Positions 42,948 through 52,111 of a stretch of DNA of 64,000 nucleotides are shown one piece after another. Numbering within the stretch: position 1 is the first letter of the stretch; each line of letters opens with the position of its first letter. The DNA lies in NCBI RefSeq assembly GCF_000375525.1, contig NZ_AQXC01000003.1:1-64000 (forward strand), given 5' to 3'. Made by a program: the position numbers and the translations under genes. Source of the stretch: Corynebacterium propinquum DSM 44285. Its GTDB lineage: Bacteria; Actinomycetota; Actinomycetes; Mycobacteriales; Mycobacteriaceae. The notes below the pieces were generated by a model. That model was given only the letters and a program-made list of their open reading frames with translations. It did no database searches and had not been told where the DNA came from.

Positions 42948-45371
42948 ATGAAGGGCACCGTCCGCGACATCGTCCAACTATTCGGCGGCGTCGATAATGA
43001 GCTACATATCCCCGTCTACCAGCGCAATTATGATTGGGGTGAAGCACAATGTGCCCGTTTATTCGATGATCTGATTGAGGTTATCCGCTTCGACCGCAAG
43101 AAACACTTTTTCGGCGCCGTCGTCGGCAATGCAGAGCTGCTCACCTGGGTAGTCATCGACGGCCAGCAGCGCCTAACCACCACTAGCATCCTTATGCTGG
43201 CGATCGCAGATAGCCTGGAGGAAGGCGTCGTCAAGAGCTCTGACCCAGAACTCGGCAAGATCATCAAACGGAACTATTTGGTACGTCCAGGTAGCACGAT
43301 GTCCGGCGAGAACAAGCTCAAGCTCAAACCAGTGAAAGACGACCTCGATGCCTACCGGCGCCTGCTATCCGGCGAGCAGCCGATCGAAAAGTCCACAGTG
43401 ACGGCGAATTACCGATACTTCCGGGAGCGCATCGCCAAACAAGAACTCGACGGCGACGAGCTCTGGAATGCAGTCAACCGGCTGGAAGTCATGGCTTTGG
43501 ATCTGGAATCGCACGATGATCCACAACGCATATTCGAATCCCTGAACTCCACGGGTAAAGAGCTCAAGGAATCAGACAAAATCCGCAACCTCGTGCTCAT
43601 GGGGCTGGACACGAAAACCCAGAACGATCTCTACGAGCGTTACTGGAACCGGATTGAAAAGAACGTCAACTTCGATACCGATACCTTTGTACGCCTGTAC
43701 CTGGTCTCACGAACACGGAAGACGCCACGCTTCGATGCAGTATACGAGGCATTCCGCAAATACCTGCAGGATCAGAATGCTCCAATCGAATCTGTCCTGC
43801 AGGACATGCACCAGTATTCAGGCTATTACTTCGAACTAAACACAGCGGCGACCGGGGTAGCTGCCGCTGACCGTCGGCTATGCCGTTTTAACCTGATGCA
43901 GCGTGATGTCGCCATGCCTACCATGATGCCGTTGGTGGCAGACCTGAAATCCGGGGCTATTACACCGGAAGACTTCACCCGGATTGTCACCATCATCGAT
44001 TCCTATTTGTTCCGCCGTACCGTCGTCGGTGATGCATCGAATGCACTGAACAAGATATTCGCGACGCTGTATAACGAAGCCACCCGCATCCGGACGGAAG
44101 GCACCGACCTGGCAGAAGTGATTAGCTACTTGCTGCTGAAGCGTGCAGAGACCTCCGGGCGCTTCCCGGAAGACGATGAATTCCGGCTGGAATTTGCTAC
44201 ACGCAACTTCTATAAATTCCGTAGCCAATATCGCCAGTACATTTTCGAATGCCTCGAAAACCGTAACTCTAAAGACCACCTGGACGTTGCCAATGCCCTA
44301 CAGGACGGCAGCGCCTCCATCGAACACATCATGCCGCGCACACTGACCAAAGAATGGCGCAATGAGCTAGGTGAAGATGCCGAAGAAACGCACGAAAAAT
44401 GGGTGCACCGCATCGGAAATCTCACCATCACCGGCTACAACTCTGAATACAGCAACTACAGCTTTGCCAAAAAGAAATCCCTTCCCGAAGGATTCGATTC
44501 CTCGCCGTACCGGCTGAACAACTACGTACGGCAAGTAGATTCCTGGGGCCCGGAAGAGATCGCGGAACGAACCAACCGATTAACCGAGCAAGCCTTGGAA
44601 TACTGGCCCATGTTGCAGACCGAGTTTGTGCCGGTTGTCGAACCGTTGCCCACCGTGCCGCTTGGGGAACACACAGATTTCAAACACCAGAAAATCGTTT
44701 CCTATGAGTTCGATGACTCCAAACACTCCGTCAAAAGCTTCAAAGAAATGGTCCGCGGCGTTTGCTTACAGTTGCTGAGTGAACACCACGAAGGGGTCTA
44801 TGCCTATGCCGAAGAAGATGGCTTTGGGTTTGCACTGAGCAATGAACCTGTAAAAGATTTTGGCGAACTCACGCCTGGGCTCTGGGTGCTGCTGGATTGC
44901 AATACCAGCAAGAAAATGACTGTGCTGCGGCGCCTGTTCCACTACTTGGACATCGACACTGATTCTTTGGTGATCACGCTACGCAAAGAATCGAGCGCCC
45001 GAGATGAAGGCAACGATGATGAGCCAACCGGGAAGCATGCAGAGCTCACGAAATTTATCCCACAATTTGAAGAGCTAGAAGGATCGCGTGCCTCCGATTC
45101 CGATATCGCGAGTTTACAGTCCGAATATAACGAGGTACTGGCGGAATTTGCCCGCTCAGACTGGCAGCAGTTTTTGGCAGACGGCAGTTACCCGAACGTG
45201 AGTGATCCTGTATTGATTTCTCAACGGAGCATTGAGGAACTGCTGGCATCATTGTCTGCGCTACGGCAAGCCGAAACCTTCGTGCCGGGTCAGTTCCGCA
45301 CCGCCTGCATCGATGGTACGTTCGCGAAAATCCTACAACGTTTGGAAGACATCGACGTGCCAGCGGAATAG
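42948..45371 (+). CDS. DUF262/DUF1524 (GmrSD-like) restriction protein
   Basis: 807 aa. The N-terminal DUF262 (ParB-like NTPase) domain has VYQRNYDW, VIDGQQRLTTTSIL and IFESLNSTGKELKESD. The middle DUF1524 domain has the His-Me/HNH nuclease pattern IEHIMPRTLTKEW and later HRIGNLTITGYNSEYSN. A C-terminal segment of about 110 residues resembles DUF5655 (nucleotide- or DNA-binding add-on). Fused GmrS-GmrD proteins are Type IV enzymes that cut glucosylated or otherwise modified phage DNA in an NTP-dependent way. Its intact frame, and neighbours on both sides that are defence-like, support a defence role. Confidence 0.87.
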   Translation: MKGTVRDIVQLFGGVDNELHIPVYQRNYDWGEAQCARLFDDLIEVIRFDRKKHFFGAVVGNAELLTWVVIDGQQRLTTTSILMLAIADSLEEGVVKSSDPELGKIIKRNYLVRPGSTMSGENKLKLKPVKDDLDAYRRLLSGEQPIEKSTVTANYRYFRERIAKQELDGDELWNAVNRLEVMALDLESHDDPQRIFESLNSTGKELKESDKIRNLVLMGLDTKTQNDLYERYWNRIEKNVNFDTDTFVRLYLVSRTRKTPRFDAVYEAFRKYLQDQNAPIESVLQDMHQYSGYYFELNTAATGVAAADRRLCRFNLMQRDVAMPTMMPLVADLKSGAITPEDFTRIVTIIDSYLFRRTVVGDASNALNKIFATLYNEATRIRTEGTDLAEVISYLLLKRAETSGRFPEDDEFRLEFATRNFYKFRSQYRQYIFECLENRNSKDHLDVANALQDGSASIEHIMPRTLTKEWRNELGEDAEETHEKWVHRIGNLTITGYNSEYSNYSFAKKKSLPEGFDSSPYRLNNYVRQVDSWGPEEIAERTNRLTEQALEYWPMLQTEFVPVVEPLPTVPLGEHTDFKHQKIVSYEFDDSKHSVKSFKEMVRGVCLQLLSEHHEGVYAYAEEDGFGFALSNEPVKDFGELTPGLWVLLDCNTSKKMTVLRRLFHYLDIDTDSLVITLRKESSARDEGNDDEPTGKHAELTKFIPQFEELEGSRASDSDIASLQSEYNEVLAEFARSDWQQFLADGSYPNVSDPVLISQRSIEELLASLSALRQAETFVPGQFRTACIDGTFAKILQRLEDIDVPAE

Positions 45372-45473
45372 CGAATTCACCATTGACAATGCAGGATTAG
45401 GCGCCAAAAGGGGATGCGGTCGTGTTGTCGTTTAGCCCGATTAGTCCGTTCCTTTACGCATAGTATTACATAT

Positions 45474-46276
45474 TTATTTAGGGTTACGAGGGTCATTCTT
45501 GAATACTTTTGGCAGGTGATCAGTGGAGGTGTACCACTGGTGAACCGGTGGAGCCACGCTACCGAGTAGCCTAAGCAAGTCGTTCCTGTGGCGGCGGTAT
45601 TCAACCGCGAAGATGGGTTCATGATGGGCGATCCGATTACGGAAGAGTCTTAGCCGATTAAGATCTGCTGCTAGCGCGTGGGGTTGTACATTGGAAAGAA
45701 AAGCTTGCCGAATCACCGCGTTCCAGAGTCGTTCTCGTCGCCGTTGGTTAAGGGGCCGTTTTCGAGGATGTGAACCGATCACCAGGCCGGTACCGGTATC
45801 ACGGATCTTCTTAGCGTCCTCTGCCCGCCCCCCTAAATGTCCGAGCTTTTCCGCCAAACTCGTCTTTGAGGTCAAGGGGAGCCTGATCTATATATAACAG
45901 CCAATCACGGTGGCCGCCGTTGTTTTGACACCACTGCCCGAGGCTTTCGTCGACGGCGTTTCGAAGACTGACTTCAGTCACCGAAATAAGTGGCCAGAAT
46001 GATGAGGATAATTCAGAATTCCAACGGTAAAGATCAAGAGCGCGACCAGGGTGACTCTGCATTTCTACGAGATAGGGATGCATACGGTCGGTGCCAATGC
46101 GCTTAAGGATATCCTGGTCGCGCTGAGTCTGTCTCCTTGATTTTTCGCCATAGATCTATACTCTCATTTAGTGAGAGGGCAGATGCCATAAGTGGCATAC
46201 TGAACCCCATATAGAAGGCACTCTCGTCCGAACACCAGGCCCAGCCTGAAGCATCGCGGCGGGGGTGTTTTCGCAT
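45474..46276 (-). pseudogene. Abi-like protein gene, frameshifted
   Basis: Minus-strand pieces: 46083-45811 contains ALDLYRWNSELSSSFWPLIS and VTEVSLRNAVDESLG; 45875-45474 contains NAVIRQAFL and NRLRLFRNRIAHHEPIF, the two hallmark blocks of Abi-like abortive-infection proteins. They join if one G is removed from the G6 run (plus-strand C6 at 45828-45833), giving KARTFRG-RAEDAKKIRD. Upstream, a 57-codon frame (46276-46103) with a strong AAGGAGGT site, in the preceding phase, may be the true N-terminus after a second shift. The Rx4-6H motif (RNRIAHHE) suggests HEPN-type ribonuclease ancestry. Confidence 0.7.
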
Positions 46277-46424
46277 TGAGATGTACCTCCTTGAGTTCAG
46301 AGGGTCGTTGCAACACTTGGGTTAAACGCCAGCTGGCCTGGGGTTCTTTGCGTTGCCTCGCCACGCAGTCCTAAGCGCAAGCTTGTGCTTAGATACCGAA
46401 AGGCTTAGGGGCTCCTGGAAAGAA

Positions 46425-46730
46425 TTAGTTACCGAGCTGCTCGTGCTCGTTCAGGTAATCACGCAAAGCTTCCGTAATAATCACGCGCTTAGGAACGCGC
46501 TCTTGCTTTTTAAAGCGGTCAAGGCGTTGGTTTAATGATTCCGGAATTTGGGCACTAATAGGAATCAGCTTTTCCTTTTGCCCCGCACGGTCACGAGCTT
46601 TGTCGCGCTGAGTAGCGACGTCCGTGAGCAACTTCAGGAAGTCACTGCTCGTCATATCTGCAGAGATGCGATCCGCAAGATCCGGGTGCTGTTGACGCAA
46701 TAAATCTATTTCTGACTTCGAAAAATCCAT
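46425..46730 (-). CDS. Hypothetical ribbon-helix-helix-like protein
   Basis: 101 aa, soluble. The C-terminal half, LIPISAQIPESLNQRLDRFK then KQERVPKRVIITEALRDYLN, is an RHH DNA-binding pattern like plasmid-partition or MobC-type auxiliary proteins. The N-terminal half is helical and charged. No toxin partner is adjacent, so antitoxin function is not supported. It may be a leftover regulator from the mobile elements of this island. Confidence 0.6.
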   Translation of the reverse strand: MDFSKSEIDLLRQQHPDLADRISADMTSSDFLKLLTDVATQRDKARDRAGQKEKLIPISAQIPESLNQRLDRFKKQERVPKRVIITEALRDYLNEHEQLGN

Positions 46731-46866
46731 ACGTCCAATGTTATATGTGCAACGAAATTACTGCAATGAAAAATCGAAAGTTTTTTAGCTACCGGCAGCG
46801 CTACTATGGAGGATATTTTCTGTGAATTTCCCGGACAAAACAGCTTAAGCTGTGCATACTATTCCT

Positions 46867-47345
46867 ATGCCGCTTCCTACCGAATTCACTGTCCTCGATT
46901 TCGAAACAGCCAACGAGATGCGTGCGTCGGCAAGAGCCCCATCGTTGCACACAACATGGCCTTTGATTATTCCGTCTGGCGAGCACACACAGAGCTCGGT
47001 AACCTGCCCGATTTTAGCAATCCCCGGCTTTGCACGCTGCGCATGGCCCGATACCTTTTGCAACGCCCCACCGGAACGAACGGGCTGGAAAGCCTGATCC
47101 ACGACTACTGCCCCGGCCTGGCGTTCGCGCACCACGACGCCTCCGAGGACGCGCGGGTTACCGGCGAGCTATTCCTCGCGATGCTGCAACACCTGGAGAT
47201 GCCGCTGGGGCAGCTCGTGGAGACCTTCGCACTCACGCAAGCACCGCGGCAACGCGGGAGTCTGGGCTCTGGTAGCGGTACCCGGCCAGTTCCGGCCCCT
47301 TGCAAATATTTCACTACCCCGGCGAGAATATCTACTCCTGAATAA
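46867..47345 (+). pseudogene. DEDDh 3'-5' exonuclease with internal deletion
   Basis: Begins LPTEFTVLDFETANEMRAS, the first exonuclease motif of DnaQ/epsilon-like proteins (Asp and Glu), then shifts frame at about 46930 into SPIVAHNMAFDYSVWRAH (motif II) and FAHHDASEDARV (motif III His/Asp). Some 50-60 residues that normally separate these blocks are missing, with the joint at GCGTCGGCAAGAG. The frame change and deletion make it non-functional. A Pro/Arg tail ends it before the SNF2 gene. Confidence 0.75.
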
Positions 47346-47453
47346 CAGAAACAGATAGCGCTCCACCGGGGCTTCATGGAATATTATAGCGCCTAGCTCC
47401 TCAGGCTTCACGAACGCAAAGCGTCACGGCGCTCAACCAACTAACCTGAAGGC

Positions 47454-50400
47454 ATGAATACCGCGCCTTTGCTGCATTATCTGGAGCCTGCCGTCATTGA
47501 TCGCGGCCACGAGCTTTTCCACAGAAACGCAGCCGAGATTACCGACATCCAACGTACTTTTAATTTGACGGAAGTCAGCGGCAACTGCCTGGGCTCGCAG
47601 GGCGATTTATACCACCCGCGTGTGGCTATGCATATATCACCCGACGGTGTGCTCCGAGCATTCATCGGGCATTGTTCCTGCCCCTACGGGATTAATTGCA
47701 AGCATACTGCCGCACTGTATTTGACCTACATGGCAGCGCAGCATAAGCAAGCCGATGATCCTGTGCAACCAGGGTGGAAGCATGACTTAGACAATATTTT
47801 CTCTCCTACCAGGCCGGGTGGCCTGCGCCAACGGCACCAGAGACAGCCATCCCAACCCCAGACGACGCAGACTGAGCGTTCTACCCGGCTTGCACTCTTG
47901 TTTAATTATTCTCCGGCCGGTGTACGCGAAACCCACTGGGGTCCAATCAACGCACCGGCAAGCCTGTCTGTGGAATTGGTTCGCCCTACGAAAAACCAGA
48001 TCAACAAACGTAGCTGGGCCAAAACCGACGTGAGCTTTCACCGCTTCCTTAACCAGACCTATGCGCCCACAATTTTGCCCGCTCATGAGCAGGCAGCACA
48101 GAAATTAACAGATGCGTTTATAGACCACGAAATATATTTCGATAGCCAGCACACGCTGGCACCATTAACGCATATTGACAATGCAGAACCCCTCAAAGCC
48201 ATCGCCCGTACCGCAGCAGAAGGCATCGAATTGGTCGATGCCACCAGCAATGGCCGCATCATCTTCCACGACGGCCTGGTACGCCCCTACCTGGCACTTC
48301 ACCAGCGCGACGATGGCGATATTCAGTTAACCGCAACACTGCACCTCCACGCCGCAGGCTATATCGAACCAGAATTAGTGCTCGGATACCCCGGCTTTGG
48401 GGCGGTGTGGCGCGATGAAACCGAAACGCTCCACATTGCGCGTTTTACAGAACCAGCCAGCGAGCAATGGCGAAGGCTCCACGAAGTGGAACACACGGTA
48501 CGCATCCCGGACGAGGATAAAGATGAATTCGAAGCAGATTTTTTAGACCGCCTGGACAACAACACTCCGTGGACCAGCCCAGATAAATCTTTTACCCCAG
48601 GCCCACCACCAGCCCCACATCTCCGGGTTGATATTTCGACAGACCGGCAAGCCAACCACCCCTTAGCAGCGGAATTCGCCTGGTATTTCGTATATGGCAG
48701 GCGCGCAGTCTCCCTGCCAGATGCCGGGCACCACGCTTCGTCTGATCCACGTCGCAACGCCGATGCCGAACAGGAACTACTCGGAAAACTCTGGTTCACG
48801 CCACGCAACGCCACCCTGCACGGTGCAGAATTACTAGATTTCTTCCACACCGGGCTGCCACGGCTGGAACAACTGGGCGTCGACGTGCACATCGCTGATG
48901 CCGCCCAACGCACAGCGGCACTGACCCCGGCGTCCGACGTCGATGTCGCAGTTGCTGCCCACCGCGGGGCTAATGACTGGTTTGGCCTGGACGTGCAGGT
49001 TGTGGTGGATCAACAGCCGGTTCCTATAGCGCAACTGATCGCAGCGTTGAACGATCCGCACCGGCTGCTCATCCTCGACAACGGCACCTATGCTGATTTG
49101 AACAATGCAGAATACGACGCCTTCGCCAGGTTGTTGGAGGAAGCACGAGCCCTGGGCGACACTCGTTCTTCCCGCCCTCAGGTTCCCCGCGTGCGTACGT
49201 CCTTTTGGGATGAGTTGGAAGCGCTCGAATCCATCAATTTCACCCCGGATGAGTGGCTGCGCAGCGCCCTCGATGCAGTGCACGAACCAGTGGGGGAACT
49301 CGCCGTGCCAGCTGAGCTGCGGGCGGAGTTACGGCCCTACCAAGAAACTGGTTTTCGCTGGTTAGCGGGACTCAATCGGCGTGGTTTTGGCGGTGTGCTT
49401 GCCGACGACATGGGCCTCGGCAAAACCCTGCAGGTGTTATCAATGATCGTCGATTCTCCAGAACGCCCATGGCTCGTTGTCGCGCCCACGTCTGTAGTGA
49501 GTAACTGGGCACGCGAGGTAGCAAAATTCGCCCCGCACCTGAAAGCGGCTATGGTGAATGCGACCGGCAAGCGTCGTGAACAATCCCTTTCCCAGCTTGC
49601 CGACGATAACGACATCGTCATTACCTCATATACCTTGTTGCGCCTCGAAGCTGCCCAGTACCAGGACATCGACTGGGCCGGGGTAATTCTCGACGAAGCA
49701 CAGCACGCGAAAAACCCTGCCTCGAAGATCTTCAGCACAATCCGCGACCTGCGGGTGGCCAAAAAATTCGCCATCACCGGCACTCCGATCGAAAACTCCC
49801 TGTCCGATGCGTGGTCCATGTTTTCCCTGACCACCCCGGGATTGCTCGGCAATGTGAAACAATTCCGCGAGCACTTCGAACGGCCAATTTCGCGTGGCGA
49901 CGACGAGAAGATGGAGGTGTTGCGTCAACGCACGTCCCCATTTTTGCTGCGACGGCGAAAAGCCGATGTGGCTCTTGACCTTCCGCCAATCCAAACCCAG
50001 GTGGTTCCGGTGGAATTAGCTGCTAACCACCGCAAGCTCTATGATCTGCATTTTGCTCGGGAGCGGCAGCGCATTCTGGGGCTGCTTGCCGACGATCCGG
50101 ATGGCAACCGCATCGAGGTGCTCGCTGCCATTACGCGCCTGCGGCAATTAGCCATTGATCCACAGCTGGCTATCCCCGACTCCACCGCAACCTCATCGAA
50201 GTTGCGGGTATTGGATGAGCTGTTAGAAAGCATCGTGCAAGAAGGCCACCGCGTGCTAATTTTCAGCCAATTCACCACCTTTTTGCGCAAAGTACGGGAG
50301 CATTTGGAGGCAGCTGATATTCCTACGAGCTATCTCGATGGCCAGACCAAAAACCGGCAGGACGTCATCGACGAATTCAGCAATGGTGACAACCAAATCT

Positions 50401-50711
50401 TTTTGATTAGCTTGAAAGCAGGCGGAGTGGGACTCAACCTGACTTCTGCTAATTACGTGATTCTGCTTGATCCGTGGTGGAACCCAGCTGCAGAACAACA
50501 AGCCATTGACCGCGCTCACCGTATTGGCCAAAAAGTTCCAGTGACTGTATTCCGTCTGGTGTCCACGGATACCATCGAAGATCAGGTTGTCGCGTTGCAG
50601 GATTCCAAGCGCGAGCTCATGGAAAACTTCTTAGAACCCGGCCAGTCCGGCCAGACCGGTGGTGTCGAATTAAACGCCGATGTCCTCCGGGAGCTCTTCG
50701 ACGCCGACTAG
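47454..50711 (+). CDS. SNF2-family helicase with N-terminal SWIM zinc finger
   Basis: 1085 aa. The SWIM motif CSCPYGINCKHTAALYL (CxC...CxH) is at about residues 70-90. A long middle region follows (bacterial SNF2 accessory/DUF3670-like). The helicase then shows Walker A DDMGLGKTLQVLS, DEAQ box VILDEAQHAKN, motif III TGTPIENSLSDAW, and the C-lobe GGVGLNLTSANYVILLDPWW then NPAAEQQAIDRAHRIGQ. All ATPase motifs are intact. SWIM-SNF2 proteins translocate on DNA and are often near defence or repair genes; a specific partner is not seen here. It is separated from the broken exonuclease by 108 bp. Confidence 0.92.
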   Translation: MNTAPLLHYLEPAVIDRGHELFHRNAAEITDIQRTFNLTEVSGNCLGSQGDLYHPRVAMHISPDGVLRAFIGHCSCPYGINCKHTAALYLTYMAAQHKQADDPVQPGWKHDLDNIFSPTRPGGLRQRHQRQPSQPQTTQTERSTRLALLFNYSPAGVRETHWGPINAPASLSVELVRPTKNQINKRSWAKTDVSFHRFLNQTYAPTILPAHEQAAQKLTDAFIDHEIYFDSQHTLAPLTHIDNAEPLKAIARTAAEGIELVDATSNGRIIFHDGLVRPYLALHQRDDGDIQLTATLHLHAAGYIEPELVLGYPGFGAVWRDETETLHIARFTEPASEQWRRLHEVEHTVRIPDEDKDEFEADFLDRLDNNTPWTSPDKSFTPGPPPAPHLRVDISTDRQANHPLAAEFAWYFVYGRRAVSLPDAGHHASSDPRRNADAEQELLGKLWFTPRNATLHGAELLDFFHTGLPRLEQLGVDVHIADAAQRTAALTPASDVDVAVAAHRGANDWFGLDVQVVVDQQPVPIAQLIAALNDPHRLLILDNGTYADLNNAEYDAFARLLEEARALGDTRSSRPQVPRVRTSFWDELEALESINFTPDEWLRSALDAVHEPVGELAVPAELRAELRPYQETGFRWLAGLNRRGFGGVLADDMGLGKTLQVLSMIVDSPERPWLVVAPTSVVSNWAREVAKFAPHLKAAMVNATGKRREQSLSQLADDNDIVITSYTLLRLEAAQYQDIDWAGVILDEAQHAKNPASKIFSTIRDLRVAKKFAITGTPIENSLSDAWSMFSLTTPGLLGNVKQFREHFERPISRGDDEKMEVLRQRTSPFLLRRRKADVALDLPPIQTQVVPVELAANHRKLYDLHFARERQRILGLLADDPDGNRIEVLAAITRLRQLAIDPQLAIPDSTATSSKLRVLDELLESIVQEGHRVLIFSQFTTFLRKVREHLEAADIPTSYLDGQTKNRQDVIDEFSNGDNQIFLISLKAGGVGLNLTSANYVILLDPWWNPAAEQQAIDRAHRIGQKVPVTVFRLVSTDTIEDQVVALQDSKRELMENFLEPGQSGQTGGVELNADVLRELFDAD

Positions 50712-50745
50712 GGCAACGGAGATGGCTGGGATGGCCGAGATGGTT

Positions 50746-50866
50746 CTACTCTAACAATGTTAGAGTAGCTTTAGAGTAGATTTAATAGTAGCCTGTTTGT
50801 ACTGGTCAAAGGCATTTTCTACTCTAAAATCTAGTTTTAGAGTACTTTAGAGTAGCTTTACAGTAG
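50746..50866 (+). repeat. TAGAGTA-rich repeat, copy 1 (98-bp unit at 50769-50866)
   Basis: A perfect inverted repeat CTACTCTAAC-AAT-GTTAGAGTAG (50746-50768) precedes a 98-bp unit that recurs at 52002-52099. The unit contains the stem TACTCTAAAA/TTTTAGAGTA (50820-50829 with 50835-50844) and several TTTAGAGTAG words. It fills most of the 197-bp gap between the SNF2 gene and the truncated AlbA-type gene. Confidence 0.85.
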
Positions 50867-50908
50867 GCCGCGCTTCGCCGACAGCACCAGGTCAAGCTTC
50901 TCCATCGG

Positions 50909-51988
50909 TTATTCGAGTGACCACGTAGCACGGGGATCATTCGGGCTCTGTTTATGCCACACAACCAAGCCACGCGAATGCAACTCTTTCAAATGGCGCA
51001 GCACAGTAGGACGCGCAAGGCTTACTAACTCGGTGATTTCCCCAGTCCCTAATTGTTTTTGGGACTGCCGGAGCACCTTGAGAATTTCCAATGCTGCCCG
51101 CCCCAAATCTCGGGTTAAATCCGCTGGAATAGCATTGCTCGCATGCAAAGTCAGTTTTACTGACTCGTTGACCTGCTCATACACTGGATCCACTAGGCCC
51201 GATGTGCGCATCTCCTGGAATATACGTCGAATACCTTCACCTAATTCCTGAGTAATCCCGAGATCCGCACATACCCTTGCAATGCGAGGGTTACGCGCGT
51301 TCCGGCTGATCTGCTCCGGGTTATCAATCCGATTCAGTCCCAAAAACCTGCCAGGATTAGTAATCTCTATACGGTTAGGAAAGATTTCTACCCGAATATG
51401 ATCACCGCCCATGCTGTACGAACGGTGAACCAACGCATTTACCAAGCCTTCAAGCCATGCGTCCTTCGGAACAATTGCATGAGGCACAAACCGCCCGGCA
51501 TCCCCCAACGCCTGCCGCTTAGGCATGAGCTGCTCAATAGCTTCTATCGCTGCCGAAAGCTGCTCAGGGATCGAGCCTTCAGCGCGTATATCTCCCCCGT
51601 GAACAAGATTTTGCCGACGCCCGGCACCGCGATCATTATCGTCATAGCGCAGAACTCTTACATGCGCATTGGGATAAAAAACCTGAGGTCGGTGCGCGAA
51701 CAGTAGCACTGCCGCGACTGTAACCTCCCCTTTTCGGGTCAATAAATCCCGTGCTTGCAACGCTAGTTGCGGGGTTGATGATGTAAGCAACGCCCGGAAT
51801 TCCTCTACCTTTTGCGGATCCAAAACCTCCTCGAAACTTCCCCCACCAGGTACTGACGTCGACTCAAACCGTGACGCTCCCCGATCCCATTCAAGTTCTT
51901 GCCGCTGCGCAAACGACAACTTCAGGGTGGAATCCCCCATACGCTGGTAACAATCCCCGCGATTATCCTGGTGCACATATTCGGACAT
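50909..51988 (-). CDS. AlbA_2/COG2865-type regulator, lacking its N-terminal domain
   Basis: 359 aa. It matches the middle and C-terminal parts of the RecG-like ATP-binding/AlbA_2 family: GDCYQRMGDSTLKLSFAQRQ, the GHKL-like block LVNALVHRSYSMGG then NRIEITNPGRF and GEGIRRIFQEM, and a winged helix at the end (LGTGEITELVSLARPTVLRH). Full-length members start with about 150 residues of AlbA_2 (Schlafen-like) domain, absent here. The start codon falls beside a 98-bp repeat whose other copy is just past the stop. It may be a truncated relic or a C-domain regulator under TAGAGTA control. Confidence 0.75.
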   Translation of the reverse strand: MSEYVHQDNRGDCYQRMGDSTLKLSFAQRQELEWDRGASRFESTSVPGGGSFEEVLDPQKVEEFRALLTSSTPQLALQARDLLTRKGEVTVAAVLLFAHRPQVFYPNAHVRVLRYDDNDRGAGRRQNLVHGGDIRAEGSIPEQLSAAIEAIEQLMPKRQALGDAGRFVPHAIVPKDAWLEGLVNALVHRSYSMGGDHIRVEIFPNRIEITNPGRFLGLNRIDNPEQISRNARNPRIARVCADLGITQELGEGIRRIFQEMRTSGLVDPVYEQVNESVKLTLHASNAIPADLTRDLGRAALEILKVLRQSQKQLGTGEITELVSLARPTVLRHLKELHSRGLVVWHKQSPNDPRATWSLE

Positions 51989-52001
51989 ACCAACCCCGTA
52001 A

Positions 52002-52099
52002 CTTTAGAGTAGATTTAATAGTAGCTCATTTACGCTGCTCACGGGGATTTTCTACTCTAACGTCTAGTGTTAGAGTACTTTAGAGTAGCTTTACAGTAG
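52002..52099 (+). repeat. TAGAGTA-rich repeat, copy 2
   Basis: Same length and orientation as 50769-50866. Here the internal stem reads TACTCTAAC/GTTAGAGTA (52053-52061 with 52069-52077): the A-T pair of copy 1 is replaced by a C-G pair, so pairing is preserved. It sits between the start of the AlbA-type gene and the selB stop. Confidence 0.85.
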
Positions 52100-52111
52100 A
52101 TCGACCACACA

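Noticed and set aside
46164..46364. A 66-codon minus-strand frame in the gap before the RHH gene
   Set aside because: The better candidate in this gap is the 57-codon frame at 46103-46276, in a different phase, with an AAGGAGGT site; the longer frame has none.
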